A DNA stretch of 64,000 nucleotides, from NCBI RefSeq assembly GCF_900129045.1, contig NZ_FQTX01000003.1:248001-312000 (forward strand), given 5' to 3'. Position numbers and translations under genes: made by a program. Positions 35,436-44,565 of this stretch are shown piece by piece. The stretch is from Bifidobacterium merycicum DSM 6492. GTDB lineage: Bacteria > Actinomycetota > Actinomycetes > Actinomycetales > Bifidobacteriaceae. Below the pieces are notes generated by a model. It made no database searches. It was not told where the DNA came from and worked only from the letters and a program-made list of their open reading frames with translations. How positions within the stretch are numbered: the first letter of the stretch is position 1; every line of letters begins with the position of its first letter.

Positions 35436-36707
35436 TCACTGGAAGTGCGCCGACAGGGCGTCGAGTACGGAAGTCTGGATGATGATTTTGCCGGGCTTGA
35501 CCTGGTAGTCGAAGGGGATGGGGTTGCAGCCGCCTTTGAAGCCGATGGTGGCGAGGTTGATGGCGACATCGCATTTCTTGCAGATGATCTTGCCATCCTT
35601 CTCGTAATAACCCGCGTCGCCGCAGTTCTCGCAGGCGTCAAGACCGATGCCGTACGCGCCGCCGTTCTTCTTGATGATGATGAAGCGCATGACGGTACCG
35701 TCCTTGGCCTTGTACTGGAAGCGATGCAAATGGCCGTCCGACACCTGGTCGAAGGTGATGGTGGCCACGCCGTCCTTGAGCGCATACTGTTCGGGCGGCG
35801 AGAGCGTGACGACTTTCTGTGTTTGCGCGACACCGTAGGTGAGGGCGACGGTCACGCCGATGATGGCGACGAGACTCCATGCACCGGCGGCTTTCGCACG
35901 ACGACCGAACGCCACATGCGCGCGCACGACGGCTTCGTTATCACCAGTTGTGGCGGTGGTGAAGCCTTTGACGATGGAGGCGATGGCAGGGATGAGGAAA
36001 ACCATCGGCATGGCGATGGCCATGGCCCGCTGATGGTTGATGCACCAGACGAGCAGGAGGAACATGTCGCTCGGGAAGCTGACGATGCGCTTGGATTGCA
36101 GGATCTGAGCGAGATCGGTGAAATGCACGGCGAACAGAAGCACGACCTGCAGGAGCGCGGCGAGAATGAACGACCAGTGCGGCGTGGTGGATCGCATGGT
36201 GCGGAAAATCAGGGCGGTCACGATGGCGGTGGCCGCACCCAGAAGGAAGCCGAGGGCGCGTAGCAGCATGTCGGAAGTGAAGACGGGATCGCCCGGTTCC
36301 ACGAAGATTGTGAGTTTGAGAATCACGTCGGGCAGGGCGCGGAACGTGGTGGCCGCGATGGCGAGCGCCGCGATGAGGTTGGCGATGTCAAGCCTGCGTG
36401 GATGCTCATGCCGGTTGCGGGTGATCGTACGTGCGCACAGGATGATGATGAACGCCGCGATGTCGAGGATGACGCAGCACCATAATGTCGGATAGTTGAT
36501 GAACGTGCGTTGATTGATCACGGCCGTGGCACGCAGGGACGCGAAGACGACGGCTCCCGCGAAGCCTACGATGAAGCCGATCAATCGCCAGTATCGGCTT
36601 ATCGGCTTGTCTCGCCCTTCGCCCACGGTGAGCGTCACGTTCAACGCCATGATCAGCAACGCCGGCGCCAATGTCCCTTGGAGCACCGTCACATACTGCA
36701 GCAGCAT
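35436..36707 (-). CDS. DUF2318 membrane protein with Cys-rich C-terminal domain
   Basis: A 423-residue protein with about eight membrane helices followed by a soluble DUF2318 domain. The domain carries CENCGDAGYYEKDGKIICKKC, about 15 residues, then GGCNPIPFDYQV. The four Cys in two CxxC pairs suit a metal or Fe-S site. DUF2318 proteins accompany P19 and FTR1 in Campylobacter-type iron systems and are thought to handle electrons or iron oxidation state. The gene lies 350 bases after P19, beyond a large hairpin, and is followed within 13 bases by the permease genes. Confidence 0.85.
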   Translation of the reverse strand: MLLQYVTVLQGTLAPALLIMALNVTLTVGEGRDKPISRYWRLIGFIVGFAGAVVFASLRATAVINQRTFINYPTLWCCVILDIAAFIIILCARTITRNRHEHPRRLDIANLIAALAIAATTFRALPDVILKLTIFVEPGDPVFTSDMLLRALGFLLGAATAIVTALIFRTMRSTTPHWSFILAALLQVVLLFAVHFTDLAQILQSKRIVSFPSDMFLLLVWCINHQRAMAIAMPMVFLIPAIASIVKGFTTATTGDNEAVVRAHVAFGRRAKAAGAWSLVAIIGVTVALTYGVAQTQKVVTLSPPEQYALKDGVATITFDQVSDGHLHRFQYKAKDGTVMRFIIIKKNGGAYGIGLDACENCGDAGYYEKDGKIICKKCDVAINLATIGFKGGCNPIPFDYQVKPGKIIIQTSVLDALSAHFQ

Positions 36708-36932
36708 TTCAGCCCTTTCCTATTGCGCCGTTCCGCGCGTTTCCTTTCCTTACCGAACAACAATCAACCAGCAGCCAACCCGTCCGCTCTGGTATGGCCG
36801 GGAATCGTACCTGCGGCCGACACGCTCCGGGCCGCTCTGGCCAAGTCTTTACGGTCGGCCACAGGCACGATTCCCTAGTCTCGCCAGCGCTCCAAAGACC
36901 CCTGTATACCAACGCCCCAGAGAACGCCGCAA

Positions 36933-37011
36933 GCGGTTTCCGCATACGTTGCCCGACCGTAAGCTTGGCCGAACGGCCTTGAGTGTGTCGGGCAACGTAT
37001 GCGGAAACCGC
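36933..37011 (-). repeat. 25-bp perfect inverted repeat between P19 and DUF2318 genes
   Basis: Bases 36933-36957 are exactly complementary to 36987-37011, leaving a 29-base loop that has a small inner hairpin (GGCCGAACGGCC). It starts 48 bases after the P19 stop on the minus strand. There is no U-tract, so it looks more like an mRNA-stabilising or attenuating hairpin than a simple terminator. Confidence 0.85.
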
Positions 37012-37058
37012 GGGGGAGGTAACTTCTAATCAGAGGAGCGGCAGGTATACGTCTTCAC

Positions 37059-37697
37059 TCACCATTCCTGTGGCGTGTAGTTCCAATCCGGGAAGGTGAC
37101 TTCCAGCGGCTCGGTCCAGAAGCGTCCGGTCACACCGGTTTCGGGATCAACGTGGAGCATCCAGCCCTTCTTTTCGGGGGATTCGATCTTGAGCACAAGC
37201 TTGTAGGCACCGGCCTTGTCGAGCTTGACGTTGGCACCGTAGTGCGGGCCGTCGGAGGCGTTCATCTGCATGAAGGTGCCGGAGCCGACGGACTCGTTGG
37301 TGGACTTGTCGATGATGTCGTAGTTGACGGTGAGGTCCGGCACGAAGTCGCCCTTACCATAGCCAAGCTTGGTGCCCTTCTGGTTGGCGTGGATGTCGGC
37401 TTCAAGGTGGAAGCTGGCGTCGGCGGCTTTCAGGCCCATGCCGGAGGGTTCCATGTCGATGGGCTGGAAGTATACGGCGTTGACGGTCAGCGGGCCGACT
37501 TCCTGGTCGGAGTGTTTTTCGTCGACCTGGATTTCTTCGAAGCCTTTGGAGTCGTTCTTGGCATCGGTGGTTTTGGAGGACGTGTCGCTCTTGGTGGATG
37601 CGGTCTTGTTGTCGGAGCTGCCGCAGGCGGACATGGACATGGCCATGGAGCCGGCCAGCAGAATGCCGAGTAGGGCGGCGATCTTCTTGTTCTTCAT
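37059..37697 (-). CDS. P19-type high-affinity iron-binding lipoprotein
   Basis: A 212-residue lipoprotein: signal peptide with lipobox MSMSAC (Cys25), a Ser/Thr/Lys linker, then the P19/Tp34 fold (PF10634). Metal ligands known in P19 can be seen: the Met and His of DMEPSGMG and ADASFHLEADIHAN, plus the later GPHYGANV and GWMLHVDPETG. It should bind ferrous iron outside the membrane and pass it to the FTR1 permease encoded just upstream. The ATG at 37697 follows AAAGAGAACC. It corresponds in type to the bfeO gene described in Bifidobacterium breve, as far as I recall. Confidence 0.9.
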   Translation of the reverse strand: MKNKKIAALLGILLAGSMAMSMSACGSSDNKTASTKSDTSSKTTDAKNDSKGFEEIQVDEKHSDQEVGPLTVNAVYFQPIDMEPSGMGLKAADASFHLEADIHANQKGTKLGYGKGDFVPDLTVNYDIIDKSTNESVGSGTFMQMNASDGPHYGANVKLDKAGAYKLVLKIESPEKKGWMLHVDPETGVTGRFWTEPLEVTFPDWNYTPQEW

Positions 37698-37759
37698 TGG
37701 TTCTCTTTCTTGGTTGGTTGTTGTTGAGTAAAGGAAAATCTGGTGTGGGGTGCCGGCGT

Positions 37760-39589
37760 TCAGTTCTGGACACTGGTGGTGCTGGTGGCGGTGCCGCTGG
37801 CGTCGGCGGCAGTGGCGGCGCTGCGTAGGCGGCGCTTGCGGGCGAAGCCGATGGCGAACAGCGCGATGACCGCGATTGCGGCGATCGCTTGTGCCGCGAG
37901 GCATTCGACGTACGGGTACAGGCCGATCCAATCGTTGGTGGGCACGGTGCTCAGGTAGTGGCCTTCGATGAGGTCGCCTTCGATGAGCGCATGGGTGCCG
38001 CCGCCTGCGAACACGACGACCAGTACGGCCATCAGGACGGAGGTGATGAGGAAGAACGGTTCGATGGGGATCTTCACGGAGGTGAAGCGCAGGATGAGGA
38101 AGATGGCGATCAGCACTGCTGCGGCGGCGAGTCCGCCGATCCACATGCCGTGCGCGTCCTGGCTCATCGAGTAAATGGATTCGTAGAAGACCACGGTTTC
38201 GGCGCCTTCACGGAAGACGGCGAGGAAGCTGAGCATGGCGAGCGAGACGACCATGCCGAATCCGACACGTTCGCCCGCGTCGACTCTGTTGGCCGCGTTG
38301 GCGACCGCGGTTTCGGTTTTGTCGCGGATGTAACGGTTCCATGCTTCCACGGAGCTCTTGTTGAGCATCCAGTTGCTGGTCCATAGCAGCATAAGCATGG
38401 CGATGAGCGCACACACGCCTTCGGAGATTTCCTGGATTGGTCCGGAACCACCGAAAAGGAAGGTGAAGAGCACGGCGATCAGGCCGGAGCCGGCGAGACC
38501 GACGAGCACGCCGAGATAGATCCACTTGGTGAAGCGCTTGTTGCCAGATTTCACAAGGTAGGCGATGACGGCGGCTACGACGAGCAGCGCTTCGAGGCCT
38601 TCTCGGATGAGTACGAGGAACGCTTGGCCGATGGAGCTGGTGATGAACTTGGCGAAGCCGTTCACGCCGTCGGCGGCACCGCCGTCGAGGGTGGCGGCGT
38701 CTTCGATAAGCCAGCTTTTGAGATCATCGACGAGCGTTTTGATTCCCTTCTGGGAGCCGCCGTCGCGCATGGTTTTGCGCGTCATTTTGAACTGGTATTC
38801 GACTTGTGAGACGCGATCGCCGGAGATGGCGTTCATCACGTTCTTTTCGAAGCCGAGTTTTTCGTAGTACTGGTAGTAGGCGTTGTTGACAAGGCTGGAG
38901 CCTTCGTCGCCTTTGCCGGAGATGGCGGCCTTGTATGCCTTGTCGAGAATGACGTTCATTTCCTTGGCGACATCGCTCCAGGTGCGGTCGCCTTTGCCTT
39001 TGGAGGAGTTCTTTTTGACGGCGTCGAGCTGTTGGCGTTCTTTGGTGGTTTGCGCGTCGCGCTGTTTGGCGTAGTCGCGCGGGTTGGCGAGGCTGCTGTT
39101 CGCGTCGAGGGTTTGCGCGGTGGCGGCGATGTCGTTGGAGAGCGCGTCGACTTTGCCGGCGATCGTGTCGGCGTTGTTCTGCTGGTAGGCGAGGGTTTCG
39201 AGGTCGGTGAATTCCTGGAGGAGGGCTTTCTGCTTGTCTTCGCCGATAGTGTTGTTGACGACTGTGGAGAAGTTGGAGGCGTCGTAGTTCATCCAACGTG
39301 CGTTCTGGAAGTCGGTGGCGGCCTGATAAGTGTTGCCGGAACGGTAGTCGCTTTCGCCTTGGGCAAGCTGCTTGTTGATGTCTTCGGCAACGGCGCTCCA
39401 GGTAGCGTAATCAGCATAACTGCTGCTGGCAGCGAATGCGGCTGAGGTGGTGGAGCCGAATGCGAATACGGTGGCGAGCGTGACGAGCGTCGCCATGATG
39501 ATGGCGGCGATCCGGCCGATCATGCGACCTGTGGCATTGCCGGCATCCATGGCTTGGGCGTGCCGCTCGTTCACGACGCGAGATGGCAT
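37760..39589 (-). CDS. FTR1-family iron permease
   Basis: A 609-residue protein. After a signal-anchor (about 20-50) comes an extracytoplasmic helical domain of about 270 residues, then the FTR1 membrane domain with about seven helices. The two iron-binding REXXE motifs are present as REGLEALLVV and REGAETVVFYE. The long N-terminal domain is of the type fused to FTR1 in many Gram-positive bacteria. It moves iron inward, probably with P19, encoded 62 bases downstream. The start at 39589 follows GAGAGGAACAGGTCTC. It matches the bfeU type of bifidobacteria by context. Confidence 0.92.
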   Translation of the reverse strand: MPSRVVNERHAQAMDAGNATGRMIGRIAAIIMATLVTLATVFAFGSTTSAAFAASSSYADYATWSAVAEDINKQLAQGESDYRSGNTYQAATDFQNARWMNYDASNFSTVVNNTIGEDKQKALLQEFTDLETLAYQQNNADTIAGKVDALSNDIAATAQTLDANSSLANPRDYAKQRDAQTTKERQQLDAVKKNSSKGKGDRTWSDVAKEMNVILDKAYKAAISGKGDEGSSLVNNAYYQYYEKLGFEKNVMNAISGDRVSQVEYQFKMTRKTMRDGGSQKGIKTLVDDLKSWLIEDAATLDGGAADGVNGFAKFITSSIGQAFLVLIREGLEALLVVAAVIAYLVKSGNKRFTKWIYLGVLVGLAGSGLIAVLFTFLFGGSGPIQEISEGVCALIAMLMLLWTSNWMLNKSSVEAWNRYIRDKTETAVANAANRVDAGERVGFGMVVSLAMLSFLAVFREGAETVVFYESIYSMSQDAHGMWIGGLAAAAVLIAIFLILRFTSVKIPIEPFFLITSVLMAVLVVVFAGGGTHALIEGDLIEGHYLSTVPTNDWIGLYPYVECLAAQAIAAIAVIALFAIGFARKRRLRSAATAADASGTATSTTSVQN

Positions 39590-39708
39590 GAGACCTGTTC
39601 CTCTCTTTCGGCTTTGCTTTCGATGCGCCTGCATTGCCGTACGCATGTCGCGCACCGAAGGACAATGTAAAACGGAAGTTTTGGGAACAACAGTCTTGAT
39701 TTTTGGAA

Positions 39709-39735
39709 CGTTTTGCTGTAGACACCAGCAAAACG
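39709..39735. promoter_or_regulatory. Inverted repeat between the FTR1 and antiporter genes
   Basis: CGTTTTGCTG pairs with CAGCAAAACG across a 7-base spacer in the shared divergent promoter region. It does not resemble the DtxR consensus. A regulator-binding role is possible but untested. Confidence 0.4.
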
Positions 39736-39854
39736 GCGGAATTTCGCCACTTATTTTTCCATCCCTCCGGGCGTGTCGTCTCACATGCTGAGCTTGCGCC
39801 GGGTTTTCCGCCCTTGCCGGCGCTCCGATTCGCATGGCTGACTAGGCTGGGGGC

Positions 39855-41315
39855 ATGACTCATGATCTTGTCTCGTTGACCGTCATCATGGCGGTGGCGG
39901 TGATTTGCCCGATTGTCGCACAGCTGATTCCGGGCAGATTCATTCCGCAAACCGTGCTGTTGTTGGCTGCGGGTGCGGCGCTCGGCCCGTATGGGTGCAA
40001 TGTGATCCGGACCACCGATGCCGTGGAATTGCTCAGCGAGCTTGGCTTGGCGTTCCTGTTTCTGCTGGCTGGGTATGAGATCGATCCGAAACGGCTTTCG
40101 GGGCATCAGGGCAAGGTTGGTTTGGCCACGTGGGCGGTGAGTTTGGGAATCGCATGGCTGGCCATCACGCTTATCCCGTTCTTTTCGTCGCGCGATCTGA
40201 ACAGCATTGCCGTCATCATCGCATTGACCACCACTGCGCTCGGTACGCTGATGCCGATTCTTAAGGAGCGCCATCTTGATGGCACGCCGGTCGGCGACGC
40301 GATTATCTCCTACGGTACGTGGGGCGAATTGGGGCCTATTCTCGCCATGGCCGCACTGCTGTCAACCAGGACCGGCTGGCAGACGCTGCTGGTGTTGGGC
40401 GTGTTCGGCGCGATCTGCGTGGTCTGTGCCCGGATTCCAGCGAAAGCTCGTAAGGCCGGTCATCGCGCGTATCGGTTCCTGACGGAGAATGCGAACACCT
40501 CATCGCAGACGATGATGCGCATGACCGTATTCCTGCTGGTGTTCCTGGTGACGGTGTCGGCGCTATTCAAACTTGACGTGGTGTTGGGTGCGTTCGCGGC
40601 GGGCTTCATTCTGCGCTATATCATCCCGGACGGCATGGAATCATTGGAGACGAAGCTGAACGGCGTGGGGTATGGTTTTCTGATTCCCGTGTTCTTCGTG
40701 GTTTCGGGCGCTGCCATCGATGTGCGTGCCGTGGCGGGCGAACCGGGGCTGCTGGTCACCTTCATCGTGATGCTCATGCTGATCCGCGCGGTGCCGGTGT
40801 TCGTCGCCATGTCGCTCGATAAGCGGTCCACGCCGATATCGTCGCATCATCGTGTGACCGTGGCCTTGTATTGCACAACCGCACTGCCGATCATCGTGGC
40901 TGTGACCTCGCTGGCCGTCAAGGCCGGCACCATGCAGCAGGCTACCGCGTCCACTTTGGTCGCGGCCGGCGCGATTACCGTGTTCCTTATGCCACTGCTC
41001 GGTTCGCTCACCTATCAGGTCGCGGACGTGCACCCGGTGACCGCCGTGCAGGAGATTCTGCGCACACCTTCCGACTGGCAGCACATCATGCATGATCATG
41101 CCGAGATCCATGAACTGCTGCGTCATCGGAGCCTGATCGATGAGCTGGCCGAGAAAGCCAAGAACGCGGCTTCGGATGGTTCGGGGGATGCGGCGGAACG
41201 ATTCGCTTTGGCGCGTAAGGCCCGGCACGAGCTCGATCGCCGTTTGGAGGAGCTCGGTCTCGACCCGAAGTCAGTGCACGACCTGCCGCGCGATTACCGG
41301 CTACCGAAGAACTGA
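39855..41315 (+). CDS. Cation:proton antiporter (CPA2/Kef type)
   Basis: A 486-residue membrane protein with about twelve helices in the first 390 residues, followed by a soluble helical tail (ELLRHRSLIDELAEKAKNAAS). GLAFLFLLAGYEIDPKRL and ALTTTALGTLMPIL match the Na/H exchanger core of CPA2 transporters. It exchanges Na+ or K+ for protons and helps control internal pH; ion choice is not readable. There is no TrkA-N domain, so it is not a full KefB/C. It is divergent from the iron operon. Confidence 0.87.
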   Translation: MTHDLVSLTVIMAVAVICPIVAQLIPGRFIPQTVLLLAAGAALGPYGCNVIRTTDAVELLSELGLAFLFLLAGYEIDPKRLSGHQGKVGLATWAVSLGIAWLAITLIPFFSSRDLNSIAVIIALTTTALGTLMPILKERHLDGTPVGDAIISYGTWGELGPILAMAALLSTRTGWQTLLVLGVFGAICVVCARIPAKARKAGHRAYRFLTENANTSSQTMMRMTVFLLVFLVTVSALFKLDVVLGAFAAGFILRYIIPDGMESLETKLNGVGYGFLIPVFFVVSGAAIDVRAVAGEPGLLVTFIVMLMLIRAVPVFVAMSLDKRSTPISSHHRVTVALYCTTALPIIVAVTSLAVKAGTMQQATASTLVAAGAITVFLMPLLGSLTYQVADVHPVTAVQEILRTPSDWQHIMHDHAEIHELLRHRSLIDELAEKAKNAASDGSGDAAERFALARKARHELDRRLEELGLDPKSVHDLPRDYRLPKN

Positions 41316-41365
41316 CGTTTTGCAGTGCGGCGTCGAATGCATTGTCGGCCAACGGTTCCGGCCAG

Positions 41366-41587
41366 TCATGCACGCGGCGTGACGCGCGTTCCGCCGCCGC
41401 AGCCAATTCCCGCAAGGAACGATATCGCATGAACACCGGGAACCCGCGGACGCTGATTGCGGCCACGATCAGCGCCCGCGACGCGCCGCAGCATGATCTG
41501 CTGTCGCTTCGCCGCCTGACGGGCACGTATTACAGAGGAGATATCGGCTGCCGTTTCGCATGACGGTACGATATCCTGTGCGCTCAT
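41366..41587 (-). pseudogene. Remnant of an ORF following the HTH gene
   Basis: A start at 41587 overlaps the stop of the HTH gene (ATGA) and reads MSAQDIVPSCETAADISSVIRARQAAKRQQI. Plausible protein sequence then seems to move to another frame (ALIVAAISVRGFPVFMRYRSLRELAAAAERASRRVHDWPE). It may be the decayed second gene of an IS-like pair. Evidence is weak because codon bias is blurred by the antisense antiporter end. Confidence 0.3.
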
Positions 41588-42072
41588 TGCTTCACGAATT
41601 TTCCGACCAGACGCTCAAGTTCCCTGATACGCAACGCCTGGCGTGCGATCAGCAGGTCACGCTCGCTAATCGCGAGCTGTGTGTTCGCCGCTTCGGCCAA
41701 TCCGGCCTTCGCACCTTGCGGCTCCGGCTTGCCCGCCGTATCGTTCCCGCCCGACGCGGACGAGTTCTCCTGCAACGACATCAACAGGGCGTTATCAGAT
41801 TCGGACAACTGGGCACCGGTCATGTGCTCGATGCCATGCCAACGCTGCTTCCACCGCGCGATGCAACGTTCGATGCGCTTGTACCCAATGAGTTCGGGGT
41901 CAAGCCCTGCCTCACGGAAAATGGCAACGGGCGATTCTCCAGCTTCGTACCGGCACATGCATTCGGCACGGAACCAATCCTCGTATTTGATGCGTGTGGC
42001 ACTGACGTTCTTCACAGCAGACAAGCTGGATAGATACGCTTGCTCCTTGATAGTGAATTTACCGTTCCTCAT
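41584..42072 (-). CDS. HTH-domain protein of transposase-associated type
   Basis: A 162-residue protein beginning MRNGKFTIKEQAYLSSLSAVKNVSATRIKYED. It holds two helix-turn-helix-like parts (MCRYEAGESPVAIFREAGLDPELIGYKRIERCIARWK) and a coiled C-terminus (SERDLLIARQALRIRELERLVGKF). Such proteins occur in gut Actinobacteria beside DDE-type transposase genes, acting like the OrfA of an insertion sequence. No DDE gene follows here, only a possible remnant. The ATG at 42072 follows GAGGAGATCGAG. A stand-alone DNA-binding role is possible. Confidence 0.6.
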   Translation of the reverse strand: MRNGKFTIKEQAYLSSLSAVKNVSATRIKYEDWFRAECMCRYEAGESPVAIFREAGLDPELIGYKRIERCIARWKQRWHGIEHMTGAQLSESDNALLMSLQENSSASGGNDTAGKPEPQGAKAGLAEAANTQLAISERDLLIARQALRIRELERLVGKFVKQ

Positions 42073-42614
42073 CTCGATCTCCTCACCGATTACCGCAACC
42101 ATCCGCGAAAACAACTACGACCGCCCTTCTTGCCGACGCCCCTACGATTCTCATGCGAACTCCTTACAGGTCATCCTTATGGCGTGACCTCTTATTGGCT
42201 TTTCTCTCATCTCCCCCATCGCCGCTCCATTCCGACTTTCCCTTGTCGTCGGAGCGGTAATCACAGCTGGGAATATTTTGCGCATATAACGGCGATTCAT
42301 GCAATTCCGCACACCCGTTGTACACAGCACGCACACATCGCGTAAGCGTGAAACCCGCCATATGATAGGCGGCGTTTCAAATGTTGCAACCGTTGCCGTT
42401 ACCAAGATTTCATACTCTCACAGCGAACATCCGCAAGCTCCGTTCCGCCCCCGCATACGGCGGACATACACCCCATTCGCGCCCGCCGAACAGCATGTCC
42501 ACCGAATAGCATGCGATACGCCCAAGGAAACCGGCATGGATTACAATCGTTGGCAACGCGCGGGCCATTCCCTATCGCCCGCACGTTCCCAGTATGAGAG
42601 AGGGAAGATATTCC
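42073..42614. other. Gene-free region before the amino-acid permease
   Basis: About 540 bases without a convincing gene. An imperfect hairpin (TGAAACCCGCC at 42349, GGCGGCGTTTCA at 42368) may terminate or attenuate. The promoter of the permease should lie after it; no clear -35/-10 pair stands out. Confidence 0.4.
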
Positions 42615-44096
42615 ATGAGCGAAACCAACGCCACGCATGCACCGCGCGAAACCGACGACGTGCCGGTGCCCGCGACACTGCGCAAATCCCTGAAAAACCG
42701 TCATATCCAGCTGATCGCCCTGGGTGGTGCCATCGGAACCGGCCTGTTCTACGGTTCCAGCGAATCGATTGCGCTGGCCGGACCTTCCATCCTGCTGGCT
42801 TACCTGATCGGCGGCCTGGTCATCTTCATGATTGTGCGCGCCCTGAGCGAAATGGCCGTCGAAGACCCGAAGGCCGGCGCATTCAGCTACTATGCGACGC
42901 GCTACTGGTCGAAACGAGCCGGATTCATCTCCGGTTGGAACTACTGGTTCAACTATGTGCTTGTGGCCATGGTGGAGCTCGCCGTGGTCGGATCCTTCGT
43001 GAACTACTGGTTCCCGAACATTCCGAAATGGGTGTCCGCCGCCGTGTTCCTGGTGGTGATCGCCGCGCTGAACCTGATGGGCGTGAGCAAGTTCGGCGAA
43101 TTCGAATTCTGGTTCGCCATCATCAAAATCGTCGCCGTGATCGCCATGATCCTGGGCGGCCTGTATGTGATCATCGCCAACGTTCCCACCGCGTCCGGCA
43201 TTCGCGCAAGCTTCGCGAACTGGTTCACCATCGACGGCGGATTCATGCCGCACGGCCTGATGTCCCATAATACGGACGGCACGTGGACGGGCCTGCTCAT
43301 GGCACTGGTCGTGGTCATGTTCAGCTTCGGCGGCACCGAACTCATCGGCATCACCGCGGGCGAAACGGAGAATCCGCGCGTCACGATCCCGAAAGCCACC
43401 AACGGCATCATCTGGCGTATCCTCGTGTTCTACATTCTCGCGCTCGGCGTGATCATGGCCGTAGTGCCGTGGAACAAGATCGACGGCAACTCCAGCCCGT
43501 TCGTGCAGATCTTCGACTCCGTGGGCGTGCATGCGGCCGCGGGCATTCTGAACTTCGTGTGCCTGACCGCCGTGATGAGCGTGTACAACTCCGGCCTGTA
43601 CGCAAACTCGCGCATGCTGTATTCACTGGCCAAACAGGGCAACGCCCCGGCGTATCTGGGTAAGCTGACCCGCCGTGGCGTGCCGGCCGCGGGCGTGATC
43701 ACCTCCGCGATCATCATCGCCATCGCCGTGGTGGTCGTGTTCGCGTGGCCCGAGTTCGCGTTCAACTATCTGATGTCGATCGCCACGATTGCGGCGGCGA
43801 TCAACTGGACGATGATCATGATCACCGAAATCCACTTCCGCCGCGTGGTGGCCGCCGGCAACGGCCCAGCCGAGCTCAAGGGGTTGAAGAGCAAGGAGGC
43901 GCTCGACAAGATCGCGTTCAAGCTGCCGTTCGCGCGCGTGATGCCGTATATCGTGATCGCGTTCATGGCGCTGGTCGTGGTGCTGATGTGCTTCTCCGCA
44001 AGCTACCGCATCGCCGTGGTCGCCGGCGTGATCTGGCTTATCGTGCTGTTCGCAGCCTACGAGCTGCAGAAGCGGTTCTCGCATCAGGCGGCGTGA
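42615..44096 (+). CDS. Amino-acid permease, APC superfamily (AAT type)
   Basis: A 493-residue transporter with twelve predicted helices. The AAT-family start is clear: LKNRHIQLIALGGAIGTGLFYGSSESIALAGPS, followed by EDPKAGAFSYYATRYW and FGGTELIGITAGETENPRVTIPKA. It imports an amino acid with protons; relatives include AnsP, GabP and CycA, and the substrate cannot be decided. The ATG at 42615 is preceded by GAGAGAGGGAAG; the upstream codon at 42594 lies before this site. A 17-bp terminator stem follows at 44193. Confidence 0.9.
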   Translation: MSETNATHAPRETDDVPVPATLRKSLKNRHIQLIALGGAIGTGLFYGSSESIALAGPSILLAYLIGGLVIFMIVRALSEMAVEDPKAGAFSYYATRYWSKRAGFISGWNYWFNYVLVAMVELAVVGSFVNYWFPNIPKWVSAAVFLVVIAALNLMGVSKFGEFEFWFAIIKIVAVIAMILGGLYVIIANVPTASGIRASFANWFTIDGGFMPHGLMSHNTDGTWTGLLMALVVVMFSFGGTELIGITAGETENPRVTIPKATNGIIWRILVFYILALGVIMAVVPWNKIDGNSSPFVQIFDSVGVHAAAGILNFVCLTAVMSVYNSGLYANSRMLYSLAKQGNAPAYLGKLTRRGVPAAGVITSAIIIAIAVVVVFAWPEFAFNYLMSIATIAAAINWTMIMITEIHFRRVVAAGNGPAELKGLKSKEALDKIAFKLPFARVMPYIVIAFMALVVVLMCFSASYRIAVVAGVIWLIVLFAAYELQKRFSHQAA

Positions 44097-44192
44097 CATG
44101 CGGCGCATGGCGCGCAGATGTCGCATGAGCTGGCTGCATCTAGTCGCGCAGCGAACCTCGTAGATTCGCCGCATAGATCAGCCGCATAGATT

Positions 44193-44234
44193 ATGGGCCG
44201 TTGGCTTCCCAAACGTTGGAAGCCAACGGCCCAT
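44193..44234. terminator. Terminator after the amino-acid permease
   Basis: ATGGGCCGTTGGCTTCC pairs perfectly with GGAAGCCAACGGCCCAT (17 bp, 8-base loop). There is no poly-T tract. Confidence 0.7.
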
Positions 44235-44364
44235 TGCCATGGCCTATTACGCACGGCCATAGGTGTTACGGGCGGCCCGCAGGGAGAAAGGAGGAAGAAA
44301 AACCTTGCAGGCAGGCCCGTTTCGGTGACGACGGAATCAGTCCAGTTGCCTCAGCACAGTTACC

Positions 44365-44565
44365 TCAGCCCTGTTTCTTGGCTGCTGGGGCGATGGACAG
44401 GCTCGGGTCGCGCAGCGGAATCATCATGGACTGCGTGGCATGGTACAGGTCGGACTTGCCCGGCCACACGGTGCCGATCGGCTGATTGGTGCGATCGAGC
44501 TGATGGAACCATGATCCGTTGACGTGATCCATCACCGTGCTGTCCGCATACTCAAGGAAGGCCGC
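44365..44565 (-). pseudogene. 3' stump of an N-acylglucosamine 2-epimerase family gene
   Basis: On the minus strand about 66 codons end in a normal stop: FLEYADSTVMDHVNGSWFHQLDRTNQP, then TVWPGKSDLYHATQSMMIPLRDPSLSIAPAAKKQG. This is the typical C-terminus of AGE-type sugar epimerases/isomerases (GSWFHELD, WPGKPDLYHA). Everything before it is missing and replaced by another gene's 3' part. It is a deletion stump, not an active enzyme. Confidence 0.75.

Noticed and set aside
42399..43532. Minus-strand open frame opposite the amino-acid permease
   Set aside because: His/Glu/Asp-rich antisense translation with no motif; the permease frame is well supported.
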